The notes: generated by a model not told the origin, from the sequence alone. Positions 1 through 6,324 are shown, numbered from the stretch's first letter. The stretch: DNA of 6,492 nt from CAZQAA01 sp964591255 (GCA_964591255.1 CAZQAA010000092.1:1-6492); one strand, 5' to 3'. Numbers and translations: made by a program.

Positions 1-1
1 G

Positions 2-118
2 AACACAGGAGATGCATCGGCAAACGACATCCTGTCCCTTATGAATATAGTGCGTGAAAAAGTAAAAGAGGCAACGGGAATTGAACTGGAACCGGAAATA
101 CGTGTAACAGGACGCTAA
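2..118 (+). CDS. murB: UDP-N-acetylenolpyruvoylglucosamine reductase, C-terminal end (partial)
   Basis: Only the last 38 codons are inside the window; the 5' part lies upstream. The frame beginning at base 2 reads NTGDASANDILSLMNIVREK and goes on to an ending with GIELEPEIRVTG before TAA at 116-118. The pattern N-x-G-x-A-x-A-x-D followed by an amphipathic helix and G-I-x-L-E-P-E-[IV] is the usual C-terminus of MurB. MurB is the cytoplasmic FAD- and NADPH-dependent enzyme that reduces UDP-GlcNAc-enolpyruvate to UDP-MurNAc in peptidoglycan precursor synthesis. Its stop lies five bases before the ftsQ start, which suggests co-transcription in a dcw-type cluster. The catalytic residues and FAD domain cannot be checked here, so the call rests on the tail motif plus the neighbouring ftsQ-ftsA-ftsZ. 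Confidence 0.88.
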   Translation, partial: NTGDASANDILSLMNIVREKVKEATGIELEPEIRVTGR

Positions 119-123
119 CCATA

Positions 124-1029
124 ATGAAAAACAAGTCGGTTTTATACAACCAGTCTGTAAAAAAACGAAAAATCAGGACAAGCAGGCCTCGCAGACGTCC
201 AAACAAGATGGACAAATCCAAGGATATTCCGGTGGTCCGCAGGATTGGATCGGGGCTTTTCAGATTTTTTATCTTTCTTGGTGTCCTTGGCATGACAAGC
301 ATGACCTTCCTGTATATTTACGATTATCTGCTCAAGTGTCCATATATCAGGCTTAAACGGGTTAAAGTGGAAGGTGTGGACGAAAAAACCAGACGCGAAC
401 TTATCATGATATGTGGTTTGGACCGCAACTTGAGCATGATAGACCTCAACCTTGATGAGCTGAAGATGGAGATGGAAAAACACCCGTGGGTCAGGTCGGT
501 CCAGCTGGAAAGACGTTTCCCTGACACACTCGTCATCCGGGCTGAAAAGCAGATACCGCAGGCAATTATCATTACAGATAAGAACAGGTTTTTTTATGTG
601 AACTCCCGGGGTGAAATATTTAAGGAGTTAGACAGGGACGACAAACTCGATTTTCCTGTCATAACCGGCCTTTCTATTCACCGCACTGAATCCGTAGAGC
701 AATTACATAATGTTACATCCATAATAAACGTCCTGAACGGAGAAAAAGGATTATGGTCGCTAAATAATCTGTCAGAAATCCATGTAAGTGATAACAGGAG
801 AATATCTCTATATTTTACCGGATTTAAGCCGGAAATCAGGCTGGCAAACGGTTATCCGGACATGGATGGCATGAGAGGATTGGCCACAAAAGATCTCATA
901 AAAAAAATTACAGGATTAAAAAAGGTAACAGCACATCTGAGGCGGTCAGGTGGCATTCGCAGAGTAACCTATATTGACCTCGACAGTACGGACGGAGTCG
1001 TGGTCTCCTTTAAAAAGGCGGAAGGTTGA
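124..1029 (+). CDS. ftsQ: Cell division protein FtsQ (POTRA-domain divisome scaffold)
   Basis: The 301-residue product has a typical FtsQ plan. A strongly basic cytoplasmic tail (about residues 1-42, rich in K and R) is followed by one membrane helix at about 45-68. A periplasmic POTRA domain covers about 72-142, and a beta domain runs to about 290. The conserved POTRA end is visible as HPWVRSVQLERRFPDTLVI (120-138), which matches the FtsQ/DivIB pattern P-W-V-x-x-A/S-x-V-x-R-x-x-P-x-T-L. In known systems FtsQ is a bitopic inner-membrane protein that recruits FtsB/FtsL and later divisome proteins to FtsZ-marked sites. The ATG is five bases after the murB stop, and a weak AGGA lies at 109-112 inside the murB end. 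It is slightly longer than the E. coli protein (276 residues), mostly because of the basic N-terminal tail. Identity is secure from the fold plan and the ftsA-ftsZ neighbours; sequence conservation within the family is low. Confidence 0.93.
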   Translation: MKNKSVLYNQSVKKRKIRTSRPRRRPNKMDKSKDIPVVRRIGSGLFRFFIFLGVLGMTSMTFLYIYDYLLKCPYIRLKRVKVEGVDEKTRRELIMICGLDRNLSMIDLNLDELKMEMEKHPWVRSVQLERRFPDTLVIRAEKQIPQAIIITDKNRFFYVNSRGEIFKELDRDDKLDFPVITGLSIHRTESVEQLHNVTSIINVLNGEKGLWSLNNLSEIHVSDNRRISLYFTGFKPEIRLANGYPDMDGMRGLATKDLIKKITGLKKVTAHLRRSGGIRRVTYIDLDSTDGVVVSFKKAEG

Positions 1030-1104
1030 TAGGTCTTTGGTATGGAGCCGGGCATGTTTACCAGGAACTTCCGTATGGATTCCGATGAATTATGAATAAA
1101 GTTC

Positions 1105-1110
1105 GGGGGA
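1105..1110 (+). promoter_or_regulatory. Ribosome binding site of ftsA, decides its start
   Basis: GGGGGA at 1105-1110 lies five bases before the ATG at 1116. The earlier in-frame ATG at 1092 has no purine-rich stretch at a suitable distance, so the later start is preferred. Starting at 1116 also makes the protein begin MSGEIIVGLDIGTTK, the usual FtsA N-terminus. Confidence 0.7.
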
Positions 1111-1115
1111 AAAAA

Positions 1116-2339
1116 ATGTCTGGAGAAATTATTGTAGGCCTGGATATCGGGACAACCAAAATATGCGCGGTGGTAGGCGAGGCACATCCGGATGGCGTCG
1201 AGATCATAGGGATTGGGAGTTATCCGTCAGAGGGTCTTAGAAAGGGGGTGGTAATTAATATAGAACAGACCGTCCATTCTATTAAGGAGGCGGTAGAAGA
1301 GGCCGAAACCATGGCCGGCTGTGAGATAAGTTCTGTCTATGCAGGTATCGCCGGTGGACATATCAAGGGATTTAACAGCCATGGTGTTATTGCCCTAAGG
1401 GATAGAGAGGTAACGAAAAAAGACGTTGAACATGTTATTGAAGCAGCCAGTGCAGTTGCCATCCCGATGGATCGCGAGGTCATCCACCCCCTTGTCCAGG
1501 AATTTATCGTGGATGATCAGGACGGGATTATGGATCCCTTAGGAATGTCGGGGGTCCGATTAGAGGCAAAAATTCATATAGTAACAGGTGCCGTAACCTC
1601 TGCACAGAATATTATCAAATGTGCCAACAGATCCGGCTTGGACGTTTGCGATATCGTCCTGGAATCCTTGGCCTCCAGCGAGGCAGTCCTGTCCAAAGAA
1701 GAGCGCAGCCTGGGAACTGCACTGATCGATTTCGGGGGGGGTACTACAGATATGGCGGTATTCTCCAAGGGATCTATTAAGCACACATCTGTCCTGGCAC
1801 TGGGGGGAGACAACCTTACATATGATCTTGCAGTGGGTCTGAGGACGCCAAAACTTGAGGCGGAAAAAATCAAGATCAAATACGGATGTGGACTTGTATC
1901 CCTAATCAAAGATGAAGAGACAGTGGAAGTGCCAGGAGTTGGAGGGAGAAAACCGATCGTGATACAAAGGAAGGCCATTGGAGAAATCTTAGAACCCCGG
2001 GTCGAGGAGATATTGTCTCTCCTATACCATGACCTTGTAAGATCAGACTTTGACGGCATGATCAGTTCAGGAGTCGTGGTAACAGGTGGATCGGCGGAAT
2101 TGCAAGGGATTACCGAAATGGCGGAACATGTATTCAATGCCCCCGCACGTGTGGGATATCCTCAGGGAATCGGGGGACTGGCGGAGATTGTAAACAAACC
2201 CATGTATGCCACAGCAGTTGGCCTTGTCATCTATGGATCAAAGGCGAACAAAAAACACAAAAAGTTTCGAATAAGAGACTCTAACATATTTAACAGGGTC
2301 ATGAATAGGATGAAAAAATGGTTTAGTGATGTCATATGA
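1116..2339 (+). CDS. ftsA: Cell division protein FtsA (actin-like FtsZ membrane tether)
   Basis: From the ATG at 1116 the product is 407 residues, within the usual length for the family. Actin/Hsp70-fold nucleotide-binding motifs are clear: phosphate-1 LDIGTTK (9-15), phosphate-2 DFGGGTTD (205-212) and the adenosine motif VVTGGSAELQG (321-331). The SHS2/1C subdomain typical of FtsA should lie at about 84-165. The last 16 residues (392-407, FNRVMNRMKKWFSDVI) form a likely amphipathic helix, matching the membrane-targeting sequence by which FtsA anchors FtsZ filaments to the inner membrane. FtsA also recruits later divisome proteins. The gene sits 86 bases after ftsQ and 52 bases before ftsZ, the standard order. 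An alternative start at 1092 would add eight residues (MNKVRGKK) and has a poorer ribosome binding site. A run of eight G bases (1734-1741) encodes the core of phosphate-2. Confidence 0.97.
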   Translation: MSGEIIVGLDIGTTKICAVVGEAHPDGVEIIGIGSYPSEGLRKGVVINIEQTVHSIKEAVEEAETMAGCEISSVYAGIAGGHIKGFNSHGVIALRDREVTKKDVEHVIEAASAVAIPMDREVIHPLVQEFIVDDQDGIMDPLGMSGVRLEAKIHIVTGAVTSAQNIIKCANRSGLDVCDIVLESLASSEAVLSKEERSLGTALIDFGGGTTDMAVFSKGSIKHTSVLALGGDNLTYDLAVGLRTPKLEAEKIKIKYGCGLVSLIKDEETVEVPGVGGRKPIVIQRKAIGEILEPRVEEILSLLYHDLVRSDFDGMISSGVVVTGGSAELQGITEMAEHVFNAPARVGYPQGIGGLAEIVNKPMYATAVGLVIYGSKANKKHKKFRIRDSNIFNRVMNRMKKWFSDVI

Positions 2340-2377
2340 GTATATTCCGGTCTTGTCTATTTATTATGAAAGTTAAG

Positions 2378-2386
2378 AAAGGAGGT
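2378..2386 (+). promoter_or_regulatory. Very strong ribosome binding site of ftsZ
   Basis: AAAGGAGGT is a near-perfect complement of the 16S rRNA 3' end and lies five bases before the ftsZ ATG at 2392. It is clearly stronger than the sites for ftsQ (AGGA) and ftsA (GGGGGA). This fits the known need for more FtsZ than FtsA or FtsQ in cells. The inference that translation strength sets the ratio here is untested. Confidence 0.85.
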
Positions 2387-2391
2387 ACGCT

Positions 2392-3639
2392 ATGAAATTC
2401 GAATTAGTGGAAGAAAAAAAGGTGTACAATTCCAAGACTAAAATCAAAGTTGTGGGAATTGGGGGAGGAGGTGGCAATGCCATCAACAACATGATAAACT
2501 CACAGTTAAAGGGAGTCGATTTTATTGTAGCCAACACTGACTCCCAGGCCCTTGACATCTCTGTCTGTCCCAAGAAAGTCCATCTTGGGCCGTCTATTAC
2601 ATTGGGACTTGGAGCCGGCGCTGATCCGGAACTTGGCAGACTTTCGGCCGAAGAAAGCATAAATGAAATCCGGGAGGCAGTGGATAGTTCTGATATGGTA
2701 TTTATAACTGCGGGCATGGGAGGCGGAACGGGTACAGGGGCAGCGCCTGTTATTGCCCGTGAGTGCAAGGGAAGCGGTGCTCTGACCGTGGCTGTTGTAA
2801 CGAAACCGTTCGCGTTTGAAGGTGAAAAACGCCTGAGAAGGGCCTTAGAAGGGATTGAGAACTTGAAAGCAGAAGTGGATAGTCTGATTGTTATACCAAA
2901 TGAGCAACTCAAATCCATAGGAAGTAAAAGCGCTACATTCAAGGACCTAATGTCACGGGCCGACGAAGTACTGCTCGATGCTGTCAGAGGTATTTCCGAC
3001 CTGATCATAAGCACCGGTTTTATCAACCTTGACTTTGCCGATGTGAAGAAAGTAATGGAGCAGAAGGGAACCGCCCTCATGGGAATGGGAAAAGCGGGCG
3101 GCGAAAATCGGACAATGGAGGCCGCCAAGATGGCCATTAATAGTCCACTGCTGGAAGATGTCTCCATTAGTGGAGCCAAGGGACTTCTCATGAATATAAC
3201 CGGACCTTCCGATATGACAATGGAGGAAATCAATGAGGCCAGCAACCTTATTCAGCAGGAGGTAAGTGAGGAAGCAGATATCCTGTGGGGCGTGGCCTTT
3301 GACGACACAATGGGAGACGAAGTCCAGGTGACCGTTATCGCCACTGGCATGGGTATGAAGGGCAATAATAACAGACAGGTCGGTTTTCGTAATAAATCTG
3401 CCAAGAATGTTGTAAAAATTCGGGATATATCTCCTGATGAAGCGGCCGAAGGATGGACTGTAAGGATGGGAGACATGAACCTGGATGAGCCTACTTTCCA
3501 GCGGAAAAGTGCAGCAGACATCTTGGCTGATGAGGAAGAAGAGCATGTTATGAAAAAAAAGGGCATTTTCAGCAGATTCCATGTTAAAAAGGAAAATCTG
3601 GACTATCCCACCTTCCTCAGGGCAAAGGCTGAGCATTAA
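2392..3639 (+). CDS. ftsZ: Cell division protein FtsZ (tubulin-like GTPase)
   Basis: The 415-residue product is a full-length FtsZ, the GTPase that polymerises into the cytokinetic ring. Visible elements are the glycine-rich loop GIGGGGGNAINNM (22-34), NTDSQAL (48-54), the tubulin signature GGGTGTG (110-116) and the T7 synergy loop NLDFADV (212-218). N212, D214 and D217 correspond to the residues that activate GTP hydrolysis in the adjoining subunit. The globular core ends at about residue 320 (VTVIATG). A linker of about 80 residues follows, then the C-terminal peptide LDYPTFLRAKA (403-413), which in known systems binds FtsA, ZipA or other partners. The linker is odd: it holds a second peptide of the same type, LDEPTFQRKSA (364-374), then an acidic stretch (380-384) and a basic stretch (388-400). 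The start is fixed by the strong site at 2378-2386. No terminator is visible in the 42 bases after the stop. Confidence 0.99.
   Translation: MKFELVEEKKVYNSKTKIKVVGIGGGGGNAINNMINSQLKGVDFIVANTDSQALDISVCPKKVHLGPSITLGLGAGADPELGRLSAEESINEIREAVDSSDMVFITAGMGGGTGTGAAPVIARECKGSGALTVAVVTKPFAFEGEKRLRRALEGIENLKAEVDSLIVIPNEQLKSIGSKSATFKDLMSRADEVLLDAVRGISDLIISTGFINLDFADVKKVMEQKGTALMGMGKAGGENRTMEAAKMAINSPLLEDVSISGAKGLLMNITGPSDMTMEEINEASNLIQQEVSEEADILWGVAFDDTMGDEVQVTVIATGMGMKGNNNRQVGFRNKSAKNVVKIRDISPDEAAEGWTVRMGDMNLDEPTFQRKSAADILADEEEEHVMKKKGIFSRFHVKKENLDYPTFLRAKAEH
3481..3630 (+). repeat. Two FtsZ C-terminal-peptide-like motifs within ftsZ
   Basis: The first copy, bases 3481-3513, encodes LDEPTFQRKSA. The second, bases 3598-3630, encodes LDYPTFLRAKA and is the true terminal peptide. 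The two 11-residue units share L-D-x-P-T-F-x-R and a final alanine, and each is preceded by asparagine. At the DNA level they match only in part, mostly at first and second codon positions, so this is an old protein-level similarity rather than a recent duplication. The similarity is seen directly; a shared binding role is inference. Confidence 0.6.
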
Positions 3640-3664
3640 AATACGCGTCTCTAAAAGGGCGCCT

Positions 3665-3671
3665 AGAAGGA
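3665..3671 (+). promoter_or_regulatory. Ribosome binding site supporting a GTG start
   Basis: AGAAGGA lies ten bases before the GTG at 3682. An in-frame stop (TAG at 3664-3666) precedes it, and no in-frame ATG, GTG or TTG lies between that stop and 3682, so GTG at 3682 is the first usable start. Confidence 0.55.
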
Positions 3672-3681
3672 TATTGATCGC

Positions 3682-5454
3682 GTGCAAAAAAATATTGTTG
3701 CTCTTTACCGCGATAAATTACAGGAGGAGAGAGGAAGTATCAAAAAAGACCGGGGCGGAAAACTTGCGATTGCTCTGATCTATCCCAATTACTATCGCCT
3801 CGGCATGTCTAATTTGGGATTCCAAATTGTCTACCATATTCTAAATGATAGACCGGATGTGGTGGCAGAACGCGTATTTTTGCCAGAGGGCAAAGAGATA
3901 TCTTACTATCAGCGTTCCGGGAAAACTCTTATGTCACTGGAATCCAGGATATCCCTTCAGCAGTTTGATGTGCTGGCATTCTCTGTTTCTTTTGAAAATG
4001 ACTATATAAATATCCTGAAAATCTTAGAGCTTGGGAAGATCCCTCTATTTTCCAGTGACAGGGAGGATCCTTGTCCATTGGTCATGGCCGGAGGTGTAAC
4101 CACTTTTTTAAATCCTGAGCCATTGGCCGATTATATAGATTTTTTTCTGCTTGGTGAGGCAGAGGGCAATTTAAACAGATTCGTGGACCTTTTCCTGGAT
4201 GCAAAGAAAGGATCCATGAACAGGAAAAACCTGCTGTGTCATCTTGCAATCCAGGAACCCACCCTATATGTCCCTTCCCTTTATCGGCCTGAATATTGTG
4301 AGGACGGCACCATAAAGACCTTCTTGCCTGTGAACAGCAAGTTGCGGGAAAAGATAATGACGGCCACTGTGGTCCCAATGGGCAGGGAGGTGGCCCTTTC
4401 CACCATAAGGACACCAAAAACAGAATTTGCGGACAAGATCTTGGTGGAACTTGGGAGAGGATGTGGCCAATCATGTCGTTTCTGTGCAGCAGGGTATGTA
4501 TACCGGCCTCCCAGATACCACCGGGAAGAGGACCTTGCCGAATCCATTAAACAGGCTCTTGACAACTGTAAACAGGTAGGGTTGTTGAGTGCCTGCGTAT
4601 CAGATATACCTGGAATAGAAAACTTGACTTCCTTGATTTTGAATGCGGGAGGTCGTTTCTCCGTATCATCATTACGCGCAGACAGCCTGACAAGGATCCT
4701 TCTTGAAAACCTGAGGGCGGCAGGTCAAAAGACCGTAACAATAGCGCCAGAGGCCGGTTCCGACAGACTCCGAAGAGTGATCAATAAACACCTTACCAAG
4801 GCTGGCATATTAAAAGCCGTTCGCCTGATATCAAGGGAAAACTTTTCCATAAAGATGTATTTTCTCATCGGTCTGCCTACTGAAACCAGAGAAGAAACAA
4901 GGGCAATCATAGATCTCGTAAAGGAAATAAAACATGTAATGATTAAAGAGATGGCACCGCACGGCAGGATTGGGCAGATAAGGCTCAGCATAAACTGTTT
5001 TATCCCCAAACCGTTCACACCTTTTCAATGGGTCCCTTTGGAACAAGTGTCCATACTGAAGGAGAAACAGAGATGGTTAAACAAGACATTGATCAAAGAA
5101 GGCGGGATCAAAATGAATACAGATCTCCCCAAATGGGCATATATACAGGCACTCCTCTCATTAGGAGACAGAAGGGCAGGAAAGATACTCTTCATGGCGC
5201 ACAAGTATGAGGATTGGACCAAGGCATTTCGTTTTTCAGAAACAAATCCCGATTTCTTTGTCTACCGCTCCAAGGGCCTGGACGAAACACTTCCTTGGGA
5301 CTTTATTGATCACCACATCACGAAAGAATATCTGGCTGCCGAGTACAAACTTGCACTCGAATCAAGAGAGTCCAAGATCTGCCGTGTAGGGAAGTGCACG
5401 CGATGTGGTGTGTGTTCTCAGGGTGAGTTGTCAGGATATGAAATGGCCCCTTAA
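3682..5454 (+). CDS. Radical SAM protein with N-terminal B12-binding-like domain, function unknown (TIGR03960-like)
   Basis: The 590-residue product appears to be a B12-binding-like domain fused to a radical SAM core, most like the uncharacterised TIGR03960 family. The N-terminal part (about 25-170) has Rossmann-like strands such as KLAIALIYPNYYRLGMSNLG, DVLAFSVSFEND and LVMAGGVTTFLNPEPLAD. The cobalamin-ligating D-x-H-x-x-G motif is not present, so bound B12 is doubtful. The radical SAM core (about 250-480) has GRGCGQSCRFCAAG with C261, C265 and C268 to hold the SAM-binding 4Fe-4S cluster. TIAPEAGSDRLRRVINK (352-368) and YFLIGLPTET (393-402) are typical later core motifs. At the C-terminus C567, C572, C575 and C578 (CRVGKCTRCGVC) form a probable second metal or Fe-S site. 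The reaction and substrate are unknown. In many bacteria such genes are fused to or followed by a DUF2344 (TIGR03936) partner, which is absent immediately downstream here. It follows ftsZ by 42 bases, may be co-transcribed, and ends inside the rpsI stop. Confidence 0.85.
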   Translation: MQKNIVALYRDKLQEERGSIKKDRGGKLAIALIYPNYYRLGMSNLGFQIVYHILNDRPDVVAERVFLPEGKEISYYQRSGKTLMSLESRISLQQFDVLAFSVSFENDYINILKILELGKIPLFSSDREDPCPLVMAGGVTTFLNPEPLADYIDFFLLGEAEGNLNRFVDLFLDAKKGSMNRKNLLCHLAIQEPTLYVPSLYRPEYCEDGTIKTFLPVNSKLREKIMTATVVPMGREVALSTIRTPKTEFADKILVELGRGCGQSCRFCAAGYVYRPPRYHREEDLAESIKQALDNCKQVGLLSACVSDIPGIENLTSLILNAGGRFSVSSLRADSLTRILLENLRAAGQKTVTIAPEAGSDRLRRVINKHLTKAGILKAVRLISRENFSIKMYFLIGLPTETREETRAIIDLVKEIKHVMIKEMAPHGRIGQIRLSINCFIPKPFTPFQWVPLEQVSILKEKQRWLNKTLIKEGGIKMNTDLPKWAYIQALLSLGDRRAGKILFMAHKYEDWTKAFRFSETNPDFFVYRSKGLDETLPWDFIDHHITKEYLAAEYKLALESRESKICRVGKCTRCGVCSQGELSGYEMAP

Positions 5455-5843
5455 CGTTTGGAATACTGAAAGCGTGCCCGAGCTCCCCGCTGACCATATT
5501 TTTTCCGTTCCTTTACCCGCGAATCACGCGTCAGAAAACCGCCCTTCTTTAAGGGGTCCCGCAGATCAGGGTCCATTAAAACTAAAGCCTGGCTTATACC
5601 ATGTCTTATAGCCCCTGCCTGCCCGAATATACCGCCTCCCCTTACTGTTGCATTTATGTCGACCTTGCCATTCAGATCGCTAAGTTTCAGGGGTTCTGTA
5701 ATAAGCATCCTGTCGGATTCCCTGACCATATATTCTTCAAAGGGCCTCTTGTTGATCATAATGCGCCCTTGGCCAGGCCTCAAAAAGACTCTGGCAACGG
5801 CTGTCTTCCTTTTTCCTGTGGCGTAAAAAGTCTTCTCCGCCAT
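5451..5843 (-). CDS. rpsI: 30S ribosomal protein S9
   Basis: The 130-residue product has the family's usual length and landmarks. The N-terminus has the conserved FYATGKRKTAVARVFLRPG (6-24). The middle carries VRGGGIFGQAGAIRHGISQAL, split here as VRGGG (68-72) and GQAGAIRHGISQAL (75-88). The C-terminus ends FQYSKR, whose basic tail reaches the tRNA anticodon loop in the ribosomal P site in known structures. S9 is part of the 30S head. The start ATG (5841-5843) directly abuts the rplM stop, and GGGAGA (plus-strand 5849-5854) inside the end of rplM serves as its ribosome binding site, so the two are translated as a coupled pair. The stop TAA overlaps the stop of the convergent radical SAM gene by four bases, leaving no room for a conventional terminator between them. 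Confidence 0.99.
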   Translation of the reverse strand: MAEKTFYATGKRKTAVARVFLRPGQGRIMINKRPFEEYMVRESDRMLITEPLKLSDLNGKVDINATVRGGGIFGQAGAIRHGISQALVLMDPDLRDPLKKGGFLTRDSRVKERKKYGQRGARARFQYSKR

Positions 5844-6272
5844 TTAAATCTCCCATTTTTCAGGCTGTTGAGCATGGTGCGGATAATCCGGACCCGCATA
5901 TACCTTGAGTTTCTTAAGCTGACGTCGACCGAGACTGTTCTTGGGAAGCATTCCTCTTACGGCAAAACGTATTATATCCTCCGGCCTCTTTTCACGTAAT
6001 TTTTTAGCCGAAATCTGTTTTAGCCCACCGATGTATCCGCTATGCCGATAGTACTGCTTCTTGTCCCATTTCTTGCCGGTGAGCCTGACCTTGTCGGCGT
6101 TTATCACGATAACAAAATCTCCGGTATCCGCATGTGGAGTAAATATCGGCTTGTGCTTTCCCCTGAGGCGAACAGCTATCTGAGTTGCAAGCCTGCCCAG
6201 GACCTTTTGTTCGGCATCAACCACATACCATTTCTTAATAACCTCGTGTTCTTTGGCCACAAATGTCTTCAT
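5844..6272 (-). CDS. rplM: 50S ribosomal protein L13
   Basis: The 142-residue product is a standard-length L13. It begins MKTFVAKEHEVIKKWYVVDA and shows VLGRLATQIAVRLRGKHKP, then HADTGDFVIVINADKVRLTG, followed by KKWDKKQYYRHSGYIGGLK. Near the end it has FAVRGMLPKNSLGRRQLKKL and the conserved tail YAGPDYPHHAQQPEKWEI. L13 is an early-assembling 50S protein that binds 23S rRNA. In E. coli L13 also represses its own rplM-rpsI mRNA; whether that occurs here cannot be read from the short leader. The ATG is preceded by AGGA (plus-strand 6279-6282) with a six-base spacer. The rplM-rpsI order is the near-universal arrangement, and a promoter with a perfect -35 box lies just upstream. Confidence 0.99.
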   Translation of the reverse strand: MKTFVAKEHEVIKKWYVVDAEQKVLGRLATQIAVRLRGKHKPIFTPHADTGDFVIVINADKVRLTGKKWDKKQYYRHSGYIGGLKQISAKKLREKRPEDIIRFAVRGMLPKNSLGRRQLKKLKVYAGPDYPHHAQQPEKWEI

Positions 6273-6290
6273 AGCAAATCCTGTTTTAGA

Positions 6291-6324
6291 AAAAATTTAA
6301 AAAATAGTTTTTAAGGAAATTTTT
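6291..6324. repeat. AT-only imperfect inverted repeat in the rplM leader/promoter
   Basis: The arms TTAAAAA (6297-6303) and TTTTTAA (6308-6314) are exact inverted copies around a four-base centre. They are extended outward by AAAAATTT (6291-6298) and AAATTTTT (6317-6324) with a GG interruption. The right arm covers the putative rplM -10 box. It could be an operator or just intrinsically bent A-tract DNA; in RNA the all-AU stem would be weak. Such repeats arise readily by chance in AT-rich gaps. Confidence 0.3.

Noticed and set aside
1030..1115. Gap between ftsQ and ftsA examined for a promoter, terminator or small gene.
   Set aside because: Only weak short inverted matches (for example TCC-GTAT-GGA) are present. 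Nothing beyond the ftsA ribosome binding site can be supported.
2362..2367. TATTAT as a -10 box for a private ftsZ promoter in the ftsA-ftsZ gap.
   Set aside because: No sequence resembling TTGACA lies 16-18 bases upstream, and the gap is only 52 bases. It cannot be supported from sequence alone.
2366..2395. Nine-codon reading frame (MKVKKGGTL) ending in an ATGA overlap with the ftsZ start, a possible leader peptide.
   Set aside because: It has no ribosome binding site of its own, and its codons are simply the ftsZ Shine-Dalgarno region read as protein. It is most likely chance.
2373..3245. Long minus-strand reading frame of 290 codons opposite ftsZ.
   Set aside because: It is the antisense shadow of ftsZ. 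The translation is rich in serine and proline with no recognisable domain, while the plus strand encodes an unmistakable FtsZ.
3643..3683. ACGCG and CGCGT as arms of a hairpin between ftsZ and the radical SAM gene, a possible terminator.
   Set aside because: The stem is only five pairs with a loop of over 30 bases and no following U run, so it does not look like a terminator.
3581..3778. Plus-strand 65-codon frame spanning the ftsZ end and the start of the radical SAM gene.
   Set aside because: It overlaps two well-supported genes in another frame, has no ribosome binding site and encodes no known motif.
5601..5999. Plus-strand 132-codon frame opposite rpsI and rplM.
   Set aside because: It is an antisense shadow; rpsI and rplM on the minus strand are certain from conserved ribosomal protein motifs.
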